From: Alphaproteobacteria bacterium
Lineage (GTDB): Bacteria; Pseudomonadota; Alphaproteobacteria; Rhodobacterales; Rhodobacteraceae
Assembly (NCBI GenBank): GCA_030424865.1
Contig: JAUHVR010000001.1
Coordinates: 310,001 to 374,000, forward strand
Direction: 5' to 3'
Length of the DNA stretch: 64,000 nt
This document shows positions 16,572-25,860 of this stretch, piece after piece (position 1 is the first letter of the stretch; the number at the start of each line of letters is the position of its first letter). The notes beneath the pieces are model-generated. The model ran no database searches. It was not told the origin of the DNA and saw only the letters and a list, made by a program, of their open reading frames with translations. The position numbers were made by a program, and so were the translations under genes.

Positions 16572-16711
16572 AATTCCGGCCATTTCGCGTGTCTGCCCGA
16601 AGAGGCGGCAAGCTGGGGAAAATTGGGCACATCGCGTCAGGTCTGAGGTCTGGTGGTTGTCTTGGCGCGGATAGCGGCTAGGGTGGCCGCAACAAGACAT
16701 GGGAGACGATC

Positions 16712-17698
16712 ATGAGCGGTTTGCTGGCGCTTCTGGATGACGTGGCGGGCATTGCCAAGGTTGCGGCGGCCTCGGTCGACGATGTGGTGGGGCAGGCGGC
16801 CAAGGCGGGGGCCAAGGCTGCGGGCGCGGTGATCGACGATGCGGCGGTGACCCCGAAATACGTGCAAGGCTTTGAAGCGGCGCGGGAATTGCCGATCATC
16901 TGGCGCATCGCGCGGGGGTCACTGTTCAACAAGCTGGTCTTTCTGCTGCCCGCCGGGCTGGCGCTGTCGGCCTTTGCGCCCTGGGCCATCCCGCCGCTTT
17001 TGATGCTGGGCGGGGCCTATCTGTGCTTCGAAGGGGCCGAAAAGATCGCCCATGTGATCCTGCCTCATGACGACCATTCCGGTGGCCCGGACGGCAGCCA
17101 TGACATTGGCGATCCACGGCATCTGGAAGAGGAAAAGATCGAAGGTGCGATCAAGACCGACTTCATCCTGTCAGCCGAGATCATGACCATTGCGCTGGCG
17201 GCGATTCCCGAAAGCACCTTCTGGATGGAGGCCGCGACCTTTGCGACCGTCGCCGTGATGATCACGGCTGCGGTCTACGGAGCCGTCGCTCTGATCGTGA
17301 AGATGGATGATGTGGGCCTTTACATGTCGGCGAACTCGCCTCTTGCCGTCATGCGCTGGCTTGGGCGGCAGATCGTCAAGGGCATGCCCTGGGTCATGCG
17401 ACTTTTGTCGACGGTGGGCACGGCGGCGATGCTATGGGTCGGCGGGTCGATCATTGTGCACGGGTTGGCCGAGCTTGGCTGGCACGGGCCCGAAGAGTTC
17501 ATCCATCACCAGGCCGAGGTCATTGGCCACATGTTCCCCGAAGGCATGGTCGGCTTTGGCGAATGGCTGACCAAGGCGGTCATGGACGGCATCCTGGGCC
17601 TGGCCCTGGGCGTGGTGCTGATCCCCATCGGAACCAAGATCGTCGGCCCGATCTGGTCGCGGGTCTTTGGCAAAAAGAAAACCGGCGCTCACCACTGA
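16712..17698 (+). CDS. DUF808/YedI family inner membrane protein
   Basis: 328 residues. The N-terminus MSGLLALLDDVAGIAKVAAA, then VDDVVGQAAKAGAKAAGVVI-like residues, is diagnostic for the DUF808 family, followed by several hydrophobic segments from residue 70 on and a His-rich stretch (HVILPHDDHSGG). Function in the family is not established. It is convergent with tkt, and its last codons double as the left arm of the tkt terminator hairpin. Confidence 0.88.
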   Translation: MSGLLALLDDVAGIAKVAAASVDDVVGQAAKAGAKAAGAVIDDAAVTPKYVQGFEAARELPIIWRIARGSLFNKLVFLLPAGLALSAFAPWAIPPLLMLGGAYLCFEGAEKIAHVILPHDDHSGGPDGSHDIGDPRHLEEEKIEGAIKTDFILSAEIMTIALAAIPESTFWMEAATFATVAVMITAAVYGAVALIVKMDDVGLYMSANSPLAVMRWLGRQIVKGMPWVMRLLSTVGTAAMLWVGGSIIVHGLAELGWHGPEEFIHHQAEVIGHMFPEGMVGFGEWLTKAVMDGILGLALGVVLIPIGTKIVGPIWSRVFGKKKTGAHH

Positions 17699-17706
17699 GC
17701 GCCGGT
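17671..17706 (-). terminator. Terminator of tkt, embedded in the end of the YedI gene
   Basis: ACCGGCGCTCA (17681-17691) and TGAGCGCCGGT (17696-17706) form an 11-bp stem with a 4-base loop, followed on the minus strand by TTTTCTTTTTG. The stem spans the stop codon of the convergent YedI gene. On the plus strand there is no T-run, so it works best for tkt. Confidence 0.8.
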
Positions 17707-17732
17707 TCTGATGCTTTGAAAAGGGCGAGGGC

Positions 17733-19754
17733 TTAGCCGCCAATCAGGCCCTTGACCGCGTCGCGGGCGGCCTCGGCGGTGATGCCGAACTTCTCGTAAA
17801 GCTCACCCGCCGGTGCCGAAGCGCCAAAGCCGGTCATGCCGACAAAGGCGGCCTTGTTCGGGCGGCCGTTCTCGCCGGTCAGCCAGCGGTCCCAGCCCAT
17901 CTGAACGCCAGCCTCGATGGCCACACGCACGGGACCCGGAGGCAGGATCTTGCGGCGGGCCGCATCGTCCTGCTGAGCAAAGAGCTCCATGCAGGGCATG
18001 GACACCACGCGGGTGCCGATGCCTTCGGCCTGCAGCAGCTCACGCGCGGCCAGGGCAATCGAAACCTCGGATCCGGTCGCAATCAGGATCGCCTGCCGCT
18101 TGCCTTCGGCCTCGGCCAGGATGTAGGCGCCCTGGGCGGTCAGGTTCTTGGTCTTGTGCTGGGTCCGCACGGTCGGCAGACCCTGACGGGTCAGCGCCAG
18201 AATCGACGGCGTCTTTTGCGAGGTCAGCGCCAGTTCCCAGGCTTCGGCGGTTTCGACCGCATCGGCAGGACGGAACACCATGGTGTTGGGCGTCGCGCGG
18301 CTGATGGCCAGATGCTCGACCGGCTGGTGCGTCGGGCCGTCTTCGCCCAGACCAATCGAATCGTGGGTCATGACAAAGACCGTCGGCACCTTCATCAGGG
18401 CCGCCAGACGCATCGCGGGGCGGGCGTAGTCGGTAAAGCACATGAAGGTGCCACCGTAGGGGCGAATGCCACCGTGCAGCGCCATGCCGTTCATGGCCGC
18501 CGCCATGCCGTGTTCGCGGATACCGTAGTAAACGTAACGCCCCTTGCGGTTGGTTTCGTCGAACGTGCCCAGATCCTTGGTCAGCGTGTTGTTCGACCCG
18601 GTCAGGTCGGCCGAGCCGCCCAGGGTTTCGGGCATGATCGGGTTGATCACTTCCAGCGCCATTTCCGAGGCCTTGCGTGTCGCCACCTTGGGCTGGGCTT
18701 CCGAGACCTGCTTTTTCAGCGCCTTGATGGTGGCGCTCAGGCGCTTGGGTGCCTCGCCCGCGAAGACGCGGGTGAATTCGCGCTGGCGGCCTTCCGAGAT
18801 TGCGGCAAAACGGGCGTCCCAGGCTTCGCGCTCGGCGGCACCGCGGGCGCCGATGGCCTCCCATGCGGCCTTGACGTCTGCGGGGACTTCAAAAGCGCCT
18901 GCTGGGCAGCCATAAGCCTCTTTCGCGGCGGCCAGTTGCGCGGGATCGGTCAGGGCGCCGTGGCCCTTCGAGGTGTCTTGGGCCGCGTGACCCAAAGCAA
19001 TGTGCGTTTTGCACGCAATCATCGACGGGCGGTTGGTTTTCTTGGCGGCTTCGATGGCTTCGTCGATTTCGACCGGGTTGTGGCCGTCAATTTCCTGAAC
19101 GTGCCAGCCGCTGGCGCGGAAACGCTGCAGTTGGTCGGTCTTGTCCGATAGTTCAACGGTGCCATCGATGGTGATGTTGTTGTTGTCCCAGAAGACGACC
19201 AGTTTGCGCAGTTTCTGGCGGCCGGCCAGCGCAATCGCTTCCTGGCTGACACCTTCCATCAGGCAGCCGTCTCCGGCGATCACATAGGTGTGGTGGTCCA
19301 TCAGCTTGGGCGAAAAGCGCGCGCGCAGCGCCTCTTCGGCGATGGCGAAGCCGACCGAGTTGGCGATGCCCTGACCCAGCGGGCCAGTGGTAGTTTCAAT
19401 CGCGTCGGCCAGGAAGTTTTCCGGGTGGCCCGCCGTCTTGGCGCCCCACTGGCGGAAGTTCTTGATCTCGTCCAGCGTGATCTGCGCGTCGCCGCAGAGG
19501 TACAGCAGCGAATACAGCAGCATCGAGCCGTGGCCCGCCGACAGGATGAAACGATCCCGGTCGGGCCAGGTCGGATTGGCCACGTCAAACTTGAGGTGTT
19601 TTTCGAACAGTACCGTGGCCACGTCGGCCATGCCGATCGGCATCCCGGAGTGTCCCGAGTTCGCGGCAGCGACAGCGTCCAGCGTCAGAGCGCGAATGGC
19701 GGCAGCCTTGTTCCAGTGTTCCGGGTGAGCTTCTCGAAGGGCCTGAATGTCCAC
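17733..19754 (-). CDS. tkt: Transketolase
   Basis: 673 residues, full length. ThDP enzyme moving two-carbon ketol units in the pentose phosphate route and, where present, the Calvin cycle. [20 protein letters not shown], the ThDP motif [13 protein letters not shown] through DNNNITIDG, the pyrimidine domain [14 protein letters not shown], and [17 protein letters not shown] are all present. A TGTTATCGCTAATA operator-like site lies 32 bp upstream, shared in type with the gap genes, so tkt and both gap genes are probably co-regulated. Confidence 0.96.
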   Translation of the reverse strand: MDIQALREAHPEHWNKAAAIRALTLDAVAAANSGHSGMPIGMADVATVLFEKHLKFDVANPTWPDRDRFILSAGHGSMLLYSLLYLCGDAQITLDEIKNFRQWGAKTAGHPENFLADAIETTTGPLGQGIANSVGFAIAEEALRARFSPKLMDHHTYVIAGDGCLMEGVSQEAIALAGRQKLRKLVVFWDNNNITIDGTVELSDKTDQLQRFRASGWHVQEIDGHNPVEIDEAIEAAKKTNRPSMIACKTHIALGHAAQDTSKGHGALTDPAQLAAAKEAYGCPAGAFEVPADVKAAWEAIGARGAAEREAWDARFAAISEGRQREFTRVFAGEAPKRLSATIKALKKQVSEAQPKVATRKASEMALEVINPIMPETLGGSADLTGSNNTLTKDLGTFDETNRKGRYVYYGIREHGMAAAMNGMALHGGIRPYGGTFMCFTDYARPAMRLAALMKVPTVFVMTHDSIGLGEDGPTHQPVEHLAISRATPNTMVFRPADAVETAEAWELALTSQKTPSILALTRQGLPTVRTQHKTKNLTAQGAYILAEAEGKRQAILIATGSEVSIALAARELLQAEGIGTRVVSMPCMELFAQQDDAARRKILPPGPVRVAIEAGVQMGWDRWLTGENGRPNKAAFVGMTGFGASAPAGELYEKFGITAEAARDAVKGLIGG

Positions 19755-19785
19755 GAAAGCAGTCCTTTTTTGTCCAAATGGGGGC

Positions 19786-19799
19786 TGTTATCGCTAATA
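19786..19799. promoter_or_regulatory. LacI-type operator-like site upstream of tkt
   Basis: TGTTATCGCTAATA matches TGTTA-nCGn-TAACA with one arm mismatch. It lies 32 bp upstream of the tkt start codon, similar in position to the site before gap-1 (29 bp). Confidence 0.55.
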
Positions 19800-19942
19800 C
19801 ACGCCCTTGCAGTAAGTTCAAGTGGCGCGCGTAAGCCCTTGAAAAGAGAATGGAGCATTTTCCTTCGGGGGTTGTTAAAATCGGCATTCGAGACCCGGGA
19901 ACGATTCGCAGCGTCGTTCCAAAACAATCAAGAGGGCAGGCG

Positions 19943-20509
19943 ATGAGTGACTTTGACGAGCTTGAAGGGCGGATAACGGCAGCTCTGGATCGAATTGGGA
20001 AAGGCACGGAAGCCATTGAAGCGCAAGCACTTGCTGCTGCCGAGTTGGCGAGCCAGGTTCCCGACACCCCCGAGGTTGATCCCGAAGAAATCGAGTTGCT
20101 GAAAAAGCAGTTGGAAGACGAGCGTCTGGCCAATTCGCAGCTGGAGGCGCGCATCAACACGATCCGCGAACGCCAGGAAACCGTGACAAAGAAAAATCGC
20201 GACACGGTGACCCATCTGAATGAACAGGTGACGGGGCAATTCAAGGCGATCTCGGATCTGGACATCGAATTGCAGCGGTTGCGCGCGGCCAATGCCTTGC
20301 TGCGGCAAAGCAATGCCGCGTTGCGCCAGGCGTCGGAAGGGGGCGTCGTGGACGCCCATCTGATCAACGAGGTGATGCGTGCCGAGTTGGACAGCCTGCG
20401 CGCCGAGCGCATGGCCGACCGGGCCGAGGTCGCGGCGCTGGTGGACAGCCTGACCCCGATGGTCGAGAACCGGCTGAACAAGCTTGACGCCAAGCAGGAG
20501 GACGTCTGA
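19943..20509 (+). CDS. Coiled-coil protein upstream of zapA, function unknown
   Basis: 188 residues, almost all helical and charged, with a predicted coiled coil over roughly residues 50-125 (EEIELLKKQLEDERLANSQL and onwards). No membrane segment. The start ATG 19943 (MSDFDELEGRITAALDRIG) is chosen because the upstream extension has no purine-rich site and odd composition. Its stop codon overlaps the zapA start by one base (TGATG), so the two are translationally coupled, which suggests a role in division or Z-ring control. Confidence 0.78.
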   Translation: MSDFDELEGRITAALDRIGKGTEAIEAQALAAAELASQVPDTPEVDPEEIELLKKQLEDERLANSQLEARINTIRERQETVTKKNRDTVTHLNEQVTGQFKAISDLDIELQRLRAANALLRQSNAALRQASEGGVVDAHLINEVMRAELDSLRAERMADRAEVAALVDSLTPMVENRLNKLDAKQEDV

Positions 20510-20916
20510 TGCCCGAAGTCGAAATCAACATCGGAGGCCGCACCTTCGAAGTGTCGTGCCAAGAGGGCGAAGAACATTTCCTGCTGTCTGCCGCGCGCAT
20601 GCTGGACGAGGAAGCCAAGGTCCTGGTGGAACAGTTGGGCCGGGTGCCCGAGGCGCGCATGCTTTTGATGGCTGGTCTGATGCTGGCGGACAAGACGGCT
20701 GGACTGGAAGACAAGCTGCGCGACAGCGAAGAGGCAATGCGGGGCGTCCAGGAGGAACTGCAGTCCTTGAAGGCGCGGCCATCACCTGAACCGGAAAAGG
20801 TCGAGGTGCCCGTGGTGCCCAGCTCTGTGACCGAATCCTTTGCCGAACTGGCCGCACGAACGGAAGCGATGGCTGACGAGATCGAGGAAAAAGCCAAGGC
20901 TCTGGCGGCCGAGTAG
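20509..20916 (+). CDS. zapA: Cell division protein ZapA
   Basis: 135 residues. The N-terminal MPEVEINIGGRTFEVSCQEG and LLSAARMLDEEAKVLVEQLG match the ZapA dimerisation head, followed by a helix (MLLMAGLMLADKTAGLEDKL) and an extended charged C-terminus longer than in E. coli ZapA. ZapA bundles FtsZ filaments. Coupled to the preceding coiled-coil gene. Confidence 0.88.
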   Translation: MPEVEINIGGRTFEVSCQEGEEHFLLSAARMLDEEAKVLVEQLGRVPEARMLLMAGLMLADKTAGLEDKLRDSEEAMRGVQEELQSLKARPSPEPEKVEVPVVPSSVTESFAELAARTEAMADEIEEKAKALAAE

Positions 20917-20931
20917 GCGACGGTTCGAGCT

Positions 20932-20961
20932 ACAAAAAAGGGAGGCCAGCGGCCTCCCTTT
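20932..20961. terminator. Bidirectional terminator between zapA and grxD
   Basis: AAAGGGAGGCC (20937-20947) and GGCCTCCCTTT (20951-20961) form an 11-bp stem with a 3-base loop. A run of A before it gives a U-tract for the minus-strand grxD transcript; the plus-strand T-run is shorter (TTT then G). Confidence 0.82.
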
Positions 20962-20984
20962 GTCGTTTGTGCGATCGGCTCCGC

Positions 20985-21347
20985 TCAGGCGTTCGCTTCG
21001 CGGATCTTGTCGGCGGCGTCCTTGTCAAAGCTGACGCCATTGTCATTGAACAGTGTGTCCAGTTCACCCGACAGTGTCATGTCTGTGATGATGTCACATC
21101 CGCCCACAAACTCGCCTTTGACGTAAAGCTGCGGAATGGTCGGCCAGTCCGAGTAGTCCTTGATGCCCTGACGGATTTCGTCATCGGCCAGAACATTCAC
21201 GTCCGTGTAGTCGACACCCATGTAGTTCAGCACGCCCGCCACACGGCTGGAAAAGCCGCACTGAGGCATGGTCTTGGTGCCTTTCATGTACAGCACGACG
21301 TCGTGGCCTTTGACGGTTTCGTCGATACGGGTTTTTGCGTCGGTCAT
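20985..21347 (-). CDS. grxD: Monothiol glutaredoxin, CGFS type
   Basis: 120 residues. KGTKTMPQCGFSSRVAGVLN carries the CGFS active site (C30), and WPTIPQLYVKGEFVGGCDI is the glutathione-binding cis-Pro/GG region. CGFS glutaredoxins carry and deliver [2Fe-2S] clusters, often as a heterodimer with BolA; the bolA-like gene lies just upstream in the same direction, separated by a tiny frame. Confidence 0.95.
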   Translation of the reverse strand: MTDAKTRIDETVKGHDVVLYMKGTKTMPQCGFSSRVAGVLNYMGVDYTDVNVLADDEIRQGIKDYSDWPTIPQLYVKGEFVGGCDIITDMTLSGELDTLFNDNGVSFDKDAADKIREANA

Positions 21348-21368
21348 TTTGGTCTCTCCTGCCGCAGG

Positions 21369-21485
21369 TCACAGCCGGCGGCGGTTTTGGTCAACTTTGA
21401 TGCGGATGGGCTCTTTGCGGGGCGCCATCTGGAACAGGGCCGCAGGGCCTTGGATCAGCAGGGTCAGGACTTTGAGCAGGGTCAT
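21369..21485 (-). CDS. Possible 38-residue protein between bolA and grxD
   Basis: Short frame reading MTLLKVLTLLIQGPAALFQM then a basic tail (APRKEPIRIKVDQNRRRL). GGAG lies 8 bases before the ATG, overlapping the end of the bolA gene, with only 4 bases between the bolA stop codon and this ATG. The spacing and a hydrophobic N-terminus followed by basic residues suggest a real small membrane-associated peptide, but no family is recognised and length makes chance possible. Confidence 0.45.
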   Translation of the reverse strand: MTLLKVLTLLIQGPAALFQMAPRKEPIRIKVDQNRRRL

Positions 21486-21489
21486 GTCG

Positions 21490-21726
21490 TTACTCCGGGG
21501 CCCGAGTGGTCAGGGCAAGGGCGTGGATTTCACCATTTGGTCCGTCCATCTTGCCTTTCAAGGCTGCATAGACAGCCCGCTGCTGCTGCACGCGGTTCTT
21601 GCCGCGAAAGCTTTCGTCCACCACTTCGGCGGCGAAATGCGCACCGTCATCGCCTTGCACGACGATAGAGGCATCCGGAAATGTCTCGCGCAAAAGCGTT
21701 TCGATCTCATGGGCCTGGATTGGCAT
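21490..21726 (-). CDS. bolA: BolA family protein
   Basis: 78 residues. HEIETLLRETFPDASIVVQG, the DGAHFAAEVVDESFRGKNRV core with its conserved His, and QQQRAVYAALKGKM fit the short BolA (IbaG/BolA2-like) class. These proteins bind [2Fe-2S] clusters together with CGFS glutaredoxins, and the grxD gene downstream supports that pairing. Confidence 0.92.
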   Translation of the reverse strand: MPIQAHEIETLLRETFPDASIVVQGDDGAHFAAEVVDESFRGKNRVQQQRAVYAALKGKMDGPNGEIHALALTTRAPE

Positions 21727-21833
21727 TGCTCTGATCCCCTCAGTCTTTGACGGAAAATGTAGGCCGCAGGGCAGGGGCGTGCAAGAGAGAGCCTCTCATC
21801 TTCGCCAATTGCCCTGCGCGGGCTGCCGCCAGA

Positions 21834-23993
21834 TCATGCAAAATGCCGGGCAAAGCTGCCGCGATACAGTTCGGCCAGATCCGCAAGAGAGGCGCTTGCG
21901 CTGCCTGCCTTGACCTGATCCCCGGTAAAGCGGCCCACGGACTGGATCGCAACACCGGCCTGTGCTGCCGCGCTCATCAGAGCCTCGGCGGCGTCGAAGT
22001 TGCAGGCGATCAGATAGCGCGCCTGGTCCTCGCCAAAAAGCGCAGGCGTGCTGTCATCGTCCAGCGTGACGCCGACGCCTGCGGCCTCGGCCATCTCGAA
22101 GGCCGCCATCATCAGCCCGCCGTCCGACAGGTCGGTGCAGGCACGGATCAGATCACGGTTGGCGCGGATGAATTCGCCGGTCTTGCGCTCGGCCTCCAGG
22201 TCCACGGCAGGCGCGTCGCCGTCTTCGCGGTTGAAGACCTCGGCCAAGAGCGCCGATTGACCCAGGTGGCCGGTGGTTTCGCCCACCAGCAGGGCAACGT
22301 GCCCTTCGCGCGCAATGCCTGCGATTGGCTCTTCATCCGCAGCAATCAGACCTACAGCGCCGATGGTCGGTGTCGGCAGGATGCCCTGACCGTCCGTTTC
22401 GTTGTAAAGCGAGACGTTGCCGGAAACGATCGGCATGTCCAGCGCCGCACAGGCCGCGCCGATGCCTCTCAGTGCGCCGACGAACTGGCCCATGATTTCG
22501 GGCTTTTCCGGGTTGCCGAAGTTCAGGTTGTCGGTGGTCGCCAGAGGCTTGGCACCAACGGCGCAAAGGTTGCGCCAGGCTTCGGCCACGGCTTGCTTGC
22601 CGCCCTCTTCAGGGTTGGCGCGCACGTAGCGGGGCGTGACGTCGCTGGTAAAGGCCAGCTGTTTGCCGGTGCCATGCACGCGGATGATGCCAGCACCCAG
22701 ACCCGGGCCCTGCAGCGTGTCGGCCATGACCTGCGAGTCGTATTGTTGATAGACCCACTGGCGCGAACAGTAGTTCGGTGAGCTCAGAAGCGCTGTCAGG
22801 CCGTCAATGGGATCGACCTGCGGAACATCGTCCATTTCGGCGTTGACCTCGGTCGGCTCCCAGGGGCGGTCATATTCGGGCGCATTGCCCGACAGGGCCT
22901 TGAGCGGCAGGTCGGCTTTGACTTCGCCATTGTGCACGATCAAAAAGCGGTCTTCGGCGATGGTTTCGCCGACGATGGCAAAGTCGAGGTCCCACTTGTC
23001 GAACACCGCCTTGGCCTCGGCTTCCTTGGAGGGGTCCAGCACCATGAGCATCCGCTCTTGGCTTTCCGACAGCATCATCTCGTAGGCGGTCATGTGTTCT
23101 TCGCGCACCGGGACGTTTTCCAGATCCAGCCGCACACCCAGATTGCCCTTGTCGCCCATTTCAACTGCAGAGCAGGTCAGGCCCGCCGCGCCCATGTCTT
23201 GGATCGAGATCACGGCCCCGGTCTGCATCAGTTCGAGGCAGGCCTCCATCAGGCGCTTTTCGGTGAAGGGGTCGCCGACCTGAACGGTGGGGCGCTTTTC
23301 CTCGATGGTCTCGTCAAACTCGGCGCTGGCCATGGTGGCACCGCCGACGCCGTCGCGGCCGGTCTTGGCACCCAGGTAGACCACCGGGCGGCCAACGCCG
23401 CTGGCGGCCGAGTAAAAGATCTTGTCCGCATCCGCGAGGCCCGCCGCAAAGGCGTTCACCAGGCAGTTCCCATTATACGCGGGGTGGAACCGGACCTCAC
23501 CGCCCACGGTGGGCACGCCAAAGCAGTTGCCATATCCGCCGACACCTTCGACGACGCCGTGCACCAGCTGGCGGGTCTTGGGGTGGTCCTTTTCACCAAA
23601 GCTCAGCGCGTTCATCGCCGCGATCGGACGCGCGCCCATGGTAAAGACGTCACGCAGGATGCCGCCCACACCCGTCGCCGCGCCTTGATAGGGCTCGATA
23701 TATGACGGGTGGTTGTGGCTTTCCATCTTGAAGACAACCGCCTGACCGTCGCCAATATCGACCACACCCGCGTTTTCACCGGGGCCGCAGATCACCTGTG
23801 GGCCTTCGGTCGGCAGCGTGCGCAGCCATTTCTTTGACGACTTGTACGAACAATGTTCGTTCCACATCGCCGAAAAGATCCCAAGCTCGGTAAAGGTCGG
23901 CTCGCGGTTCAGGATGCGCAGGATCTCTGCGTATTCGTCGGGCTTGATGCCGTGTGACTCGATCAGCTCGGGGGTGATGGCTGGGTCTTGCAT
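21834..23993 (-). CDS. purL: Phosphoribosylformylglycinamidine synthase subunit II
   Basis: 719 residues, the size of the small PurL. ATP-dependent conversion of FGAR to FGAM with ammonia from Pur[41 protein letters not shown] and [19 protein letters not shown] are the classical PurL/AIR-synthase motifs. purQ and purS are not in the window. It begins 16 bases after a weak spacer divergent from the secreted orphan gene and ends near bolA. Confidence 0.96.
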   Translation of the reverse strand: MQDPAITPELIESHGIKPDEYAEILRILNREPTFTELGIFSAMWNEHCSYKSSKKWLRTLPTEGPQVICGPGENAGVVDIGDGQAVVFKMESHNHPSYIEPYQGAATGVGGILRDVFTMGARPIAAMNALSFGEKDHPKTRQLVHGVVEGVGGYGNCFGVPTVGGEVRFHPAYNGNCLVNAFAAGLADADKIFYSAASGVGRPVVYLGAKTGRDGVGGATMASAEFDETIEEKRPTVQVGDPFTEKRLMEACLELMQTGAVISIQDMGAAGLTCSAVEMGDKGNLGVRLDLENVPVREEHMTAYEMMLSESQERMLMVLDPSKEAEAKAVFDKWDLDFAIVGETIAEDRFLIVHNGEVKADLPLKALSGNAPEYDRPWEPTEVNAEMDDVPQVDPIDGLTALLSSPNYCSRQWVYQQYDSQVMADTLQGPGLGAGIIRVHGTGKQLAFTSDVTPRYVRANPEEGGKQAVAEAWRNLCAVGAKPLATTDNLNFGNPEKPEIMGQFVGALRGIGAACAALDMPIVSGNVSLYNETDGQGILPTPTIGAVGLIAADEEPIAGIAREGHVALLVGETTGHLGQSALLAEVFNREDGDAPAVDLEAERKTGEFIRANRDLIRACTDLSDGGLMMAAFEMAEAAGVGVTLDDDSTPALFGEDQARYLIACNFDAAEALMSAAAQAGVAIQSVGRFTGDQVKAGSASASLADLAELYRGSFARHFA

Positions 23994-24148
23994 GGGGGCG
24001 AGGGATCCTTTGCGCAGCGTTTGCGCGCGCTTTTAGGGCAATCGCCCCGAAGTTGGAAGCCAGAGATCGAAGGCTTTCGCGGCACAACGCTTGCAGGGTT
24101 CCGCCCTTTGGGCTTGCGTCGCGGCCGATCTGTGGGCCAACTGCCGGA

Positions 24149-25681
24149 ATGAGAACTTTCGCCCTGGCCACCGCCGCTGTCGCTTTGATGTCTCTTATGC
24201 CTGCAGTGGGGCCGCTTGCGTCCACGGTTCCCAATGGCGGCGGCGTCGATGAAAGCGCCCGGATCCCGGCGGACGACGCGCGTGCCAGCTGTGGGTTGGA
24301 ACATCTGGTCCTTGAGGGGGCAGAGTTCATCTTGGCCAACAGAATGTCTTTGCCGCGGTTCAGGCCGCCACGCTTCGGCACGCTGTCCATGTATCTGGCG
24401 CTTCGGTACGGCGACATATCTGCCGAGGACGGAATGGCGCGGCTGCTGCAACTGCGGGACGAAGACCGTCGTCCACCACATTTTTTCGAAGAATTGGCAT
24501 TGTCTTTCGCCATACCACACTTCGGATTTGACGAGGCACTTGCGCGCCTGAAACTGGACACCCCGTCGTTTGTCCTGTCGGCACCGTCTGTCGACATCTT
24601 TCGGGCTGTCGTCTTGAAAGGCGAGGAAACGGCGTTCTATCGCCACTTGAACAAGGTTGCCGCGGCAGCCGAAACCAAATCGAACCCGGAGTTCGACACC
24701 TGGCGCGTTTCCACCGCAAGCTACTTTCTGGCGCTGTCCGACCAGTCGGACGCAACCAAGCTAATCGCGGGTGTTCGAGCCGAGCAAGAGGGATTTCTGG
24801 TACTCGGGGCCAGCCTGCTGGCCAGTCGCGATGACATAGGTCCCTACCTTGATCTGGTCGATCGTGAAGGCGCTGACAGTCGTGCCGGGCCCCGCTTCAT
24901 CGAGCCGGGATTTGCCACCGTGCATCGGGAAACCTCTGTCTTGAACCGATCCATTTCGCTGACCGAAGCACGCAGCTTGAACCTGTCAGAGGATGACACG
25001 CAAGGTCTGGTTGCCCTTGGACCGGATTATCACCTTGTGAAACAGGCGATGTTTCAGGAACGCGGAACAACGCTGATCGGGCTCTATCACAATCAAACGG
25101 GGCGCAACGGCGTGGTCTACAGGGTCAGCACGGCTTACCTGGACGCCTATTCGGACGGGACTCTGGGCCCGGATTGGGACTATGCCAAGGATCGTCTGTT
25201 CGTGTTGGAAACATTGATCAACAGTGACCTGTTGGGAAGCGTGCCGGAGTTTCTGAAGTCGATCAATATCTCGGATCCGTTGGAATATGGCGCAAAAACA
25301 CCGTCCGAGTTGCTGGACAGGTTATCAGCCCTTCGGGCACTGGCCCCATATGTTCGCGGCGATACCGAAAGCGCGCCGGGCCGGCCTGCGCTGGTCTCGG
25401 ATGATCTGAGCTTTGACACTTGGCTGTCGGTCGCGCGCAGCTTGAAACGTGGTCAGGTGCCACAACGGCCGGACGAGGTTCGGATCGCCATTGAATTGCT
25501 GGCCGCGTCGGGCAATTGGGATAGGGCAATTGAGTTGACCCAAGAGCGGCTTGATCTTGCGGACGGCATTCCCCTGATGCGCGGGCTTATTCAACGCATG
25601 GATCATAAATGCGCTGGATATACATCATTCGTCGGCGCACCGGTGCTATTGGGAAACAGGCCGCTCTACCGCTTTGACTAG
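24149..25681 (+). CDS. Secreted protein of unknown function
   Basis: 510 residues. ATG 24149 begins MRTFALATAAVALMSLMPAV, a clear signal peptide; the open frame upstream lacks a ribosome binding site. The mature part is mostly helical, with a regular pattern that could be a helical-repeat fold, and only two or three cysteines (for example ASCGLEHLVLEGAEF). No enzymatic motif is seen and I cannot place it in a family. Base composition toward the 3' end is lower than in neighbouring genes (about 50% G+C counted over 25261-25320), which may mean lateral origin. It is divergent from purL. Confidence 0.75.
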   Translation: MRTFALATAAVALMSLMPAVGPLASTVPNGGGVDESARIPADDARASCGLEHLVLEGAEFILANRMSLPRFRPPRFGTLSMYLALRYGDISAEDGMARLLQLRDEDRRPPHFFEELALSFAIPHFGFDEALARLKLDTPSFVLSAPSVDIFRAVVLKGEETAFYRHLNKVAAAAETKSNPEFDTWRVSTASYFLALSDQSDATKLIAGVRAEQEGFLVLGASLLASRDDIGPYLDLVDREGADSRAGPRFIEPGFATVHRETSVLNRSISLTEARSLNLSEDDTQGLVALGPDYHLVKQAMFQERGTTLIGLYHNQTGRNGVVYRVSTAYLDAYSDGTLGPDWDYAKDRLFVLETLINSDLLGSVPEFLKSINISDPLEYGAKTPSELLDRLSALRALAPYVRGDTESAPGRPALVSDDLSFDTWLSVARSLKRGQVPQRPDEVRIAIELLAASGNWDRAIELTQERLDLADGIPLMRGLIQRMDHKCAGYTSFVGAPVLLGNRPLYRFD

Positions 25682-25685
25682 GCAC

Positions 25686-25716
25686 GAAAAAAAAGGCCGA
25701 GCACAAAGCTCGGCCA
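25686..25716 (-). terminator. Strong terminator on the minus strand
   Basis: GGCCGAGC and GCTCGGCC form an 8-bp stem with an ACAAA loop. On the minus strand it is followed by nine T residues. It lies 145 bp beyond the LysR stop codon and 5 bp after the end of the convergent secreted-protein gene, for which it has no T-run. Confidence 0.85.
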
Positions 25717-25780
25717 AAGTCCAACAGGGAGGTATGAAGATGTTGCGCTGTTAAGCACTTCATCGTTCAATCGCTCAATT
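25686..25780 (-). ncRNA. Candidate small RNA (or 3' UTR RNA) on the minus strand
   Basis: Read on the minus strand the segment has a stem (ATGAAG/CTTCAT, arms 25735-25740 and 25759-25764), then an unpaired ACCTCCCT (25727-25734) complementary to a ribosome binding site, then the strong terminator at 25686-25716. This order of a hairpin, an anti-Shine-Dalgarno stretch and a terminator is common in trans-acting sRNAs. No promoter is identified; it could also be released from the lysR mRNA 3' end. Confidence 0.3.
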
Positions 25781-25860
25781 AGTCATCACCAATGAGTCGA
25801 TCAAGTGTAATGATGCCGCATATGCAGCATTCCCGCTATGCCAAATTTGCATAGCTCAGG

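Noticed and set aside
14918-16681. A 587-codon open frame on the plus strand
   Set aside because: Antisense to both gap genes; the repeated sequence inside it only mirrors the similarity of the two gap paralogues.
25727-25755. A six-codon peptide (MKMLRC) with a good ribosome binding site on the plus strand
   Set aside because: No downstream plus-strand gene exists for it to regulate; the purine-rich sequence is better explained as the complement of an RNA on the minus strand.
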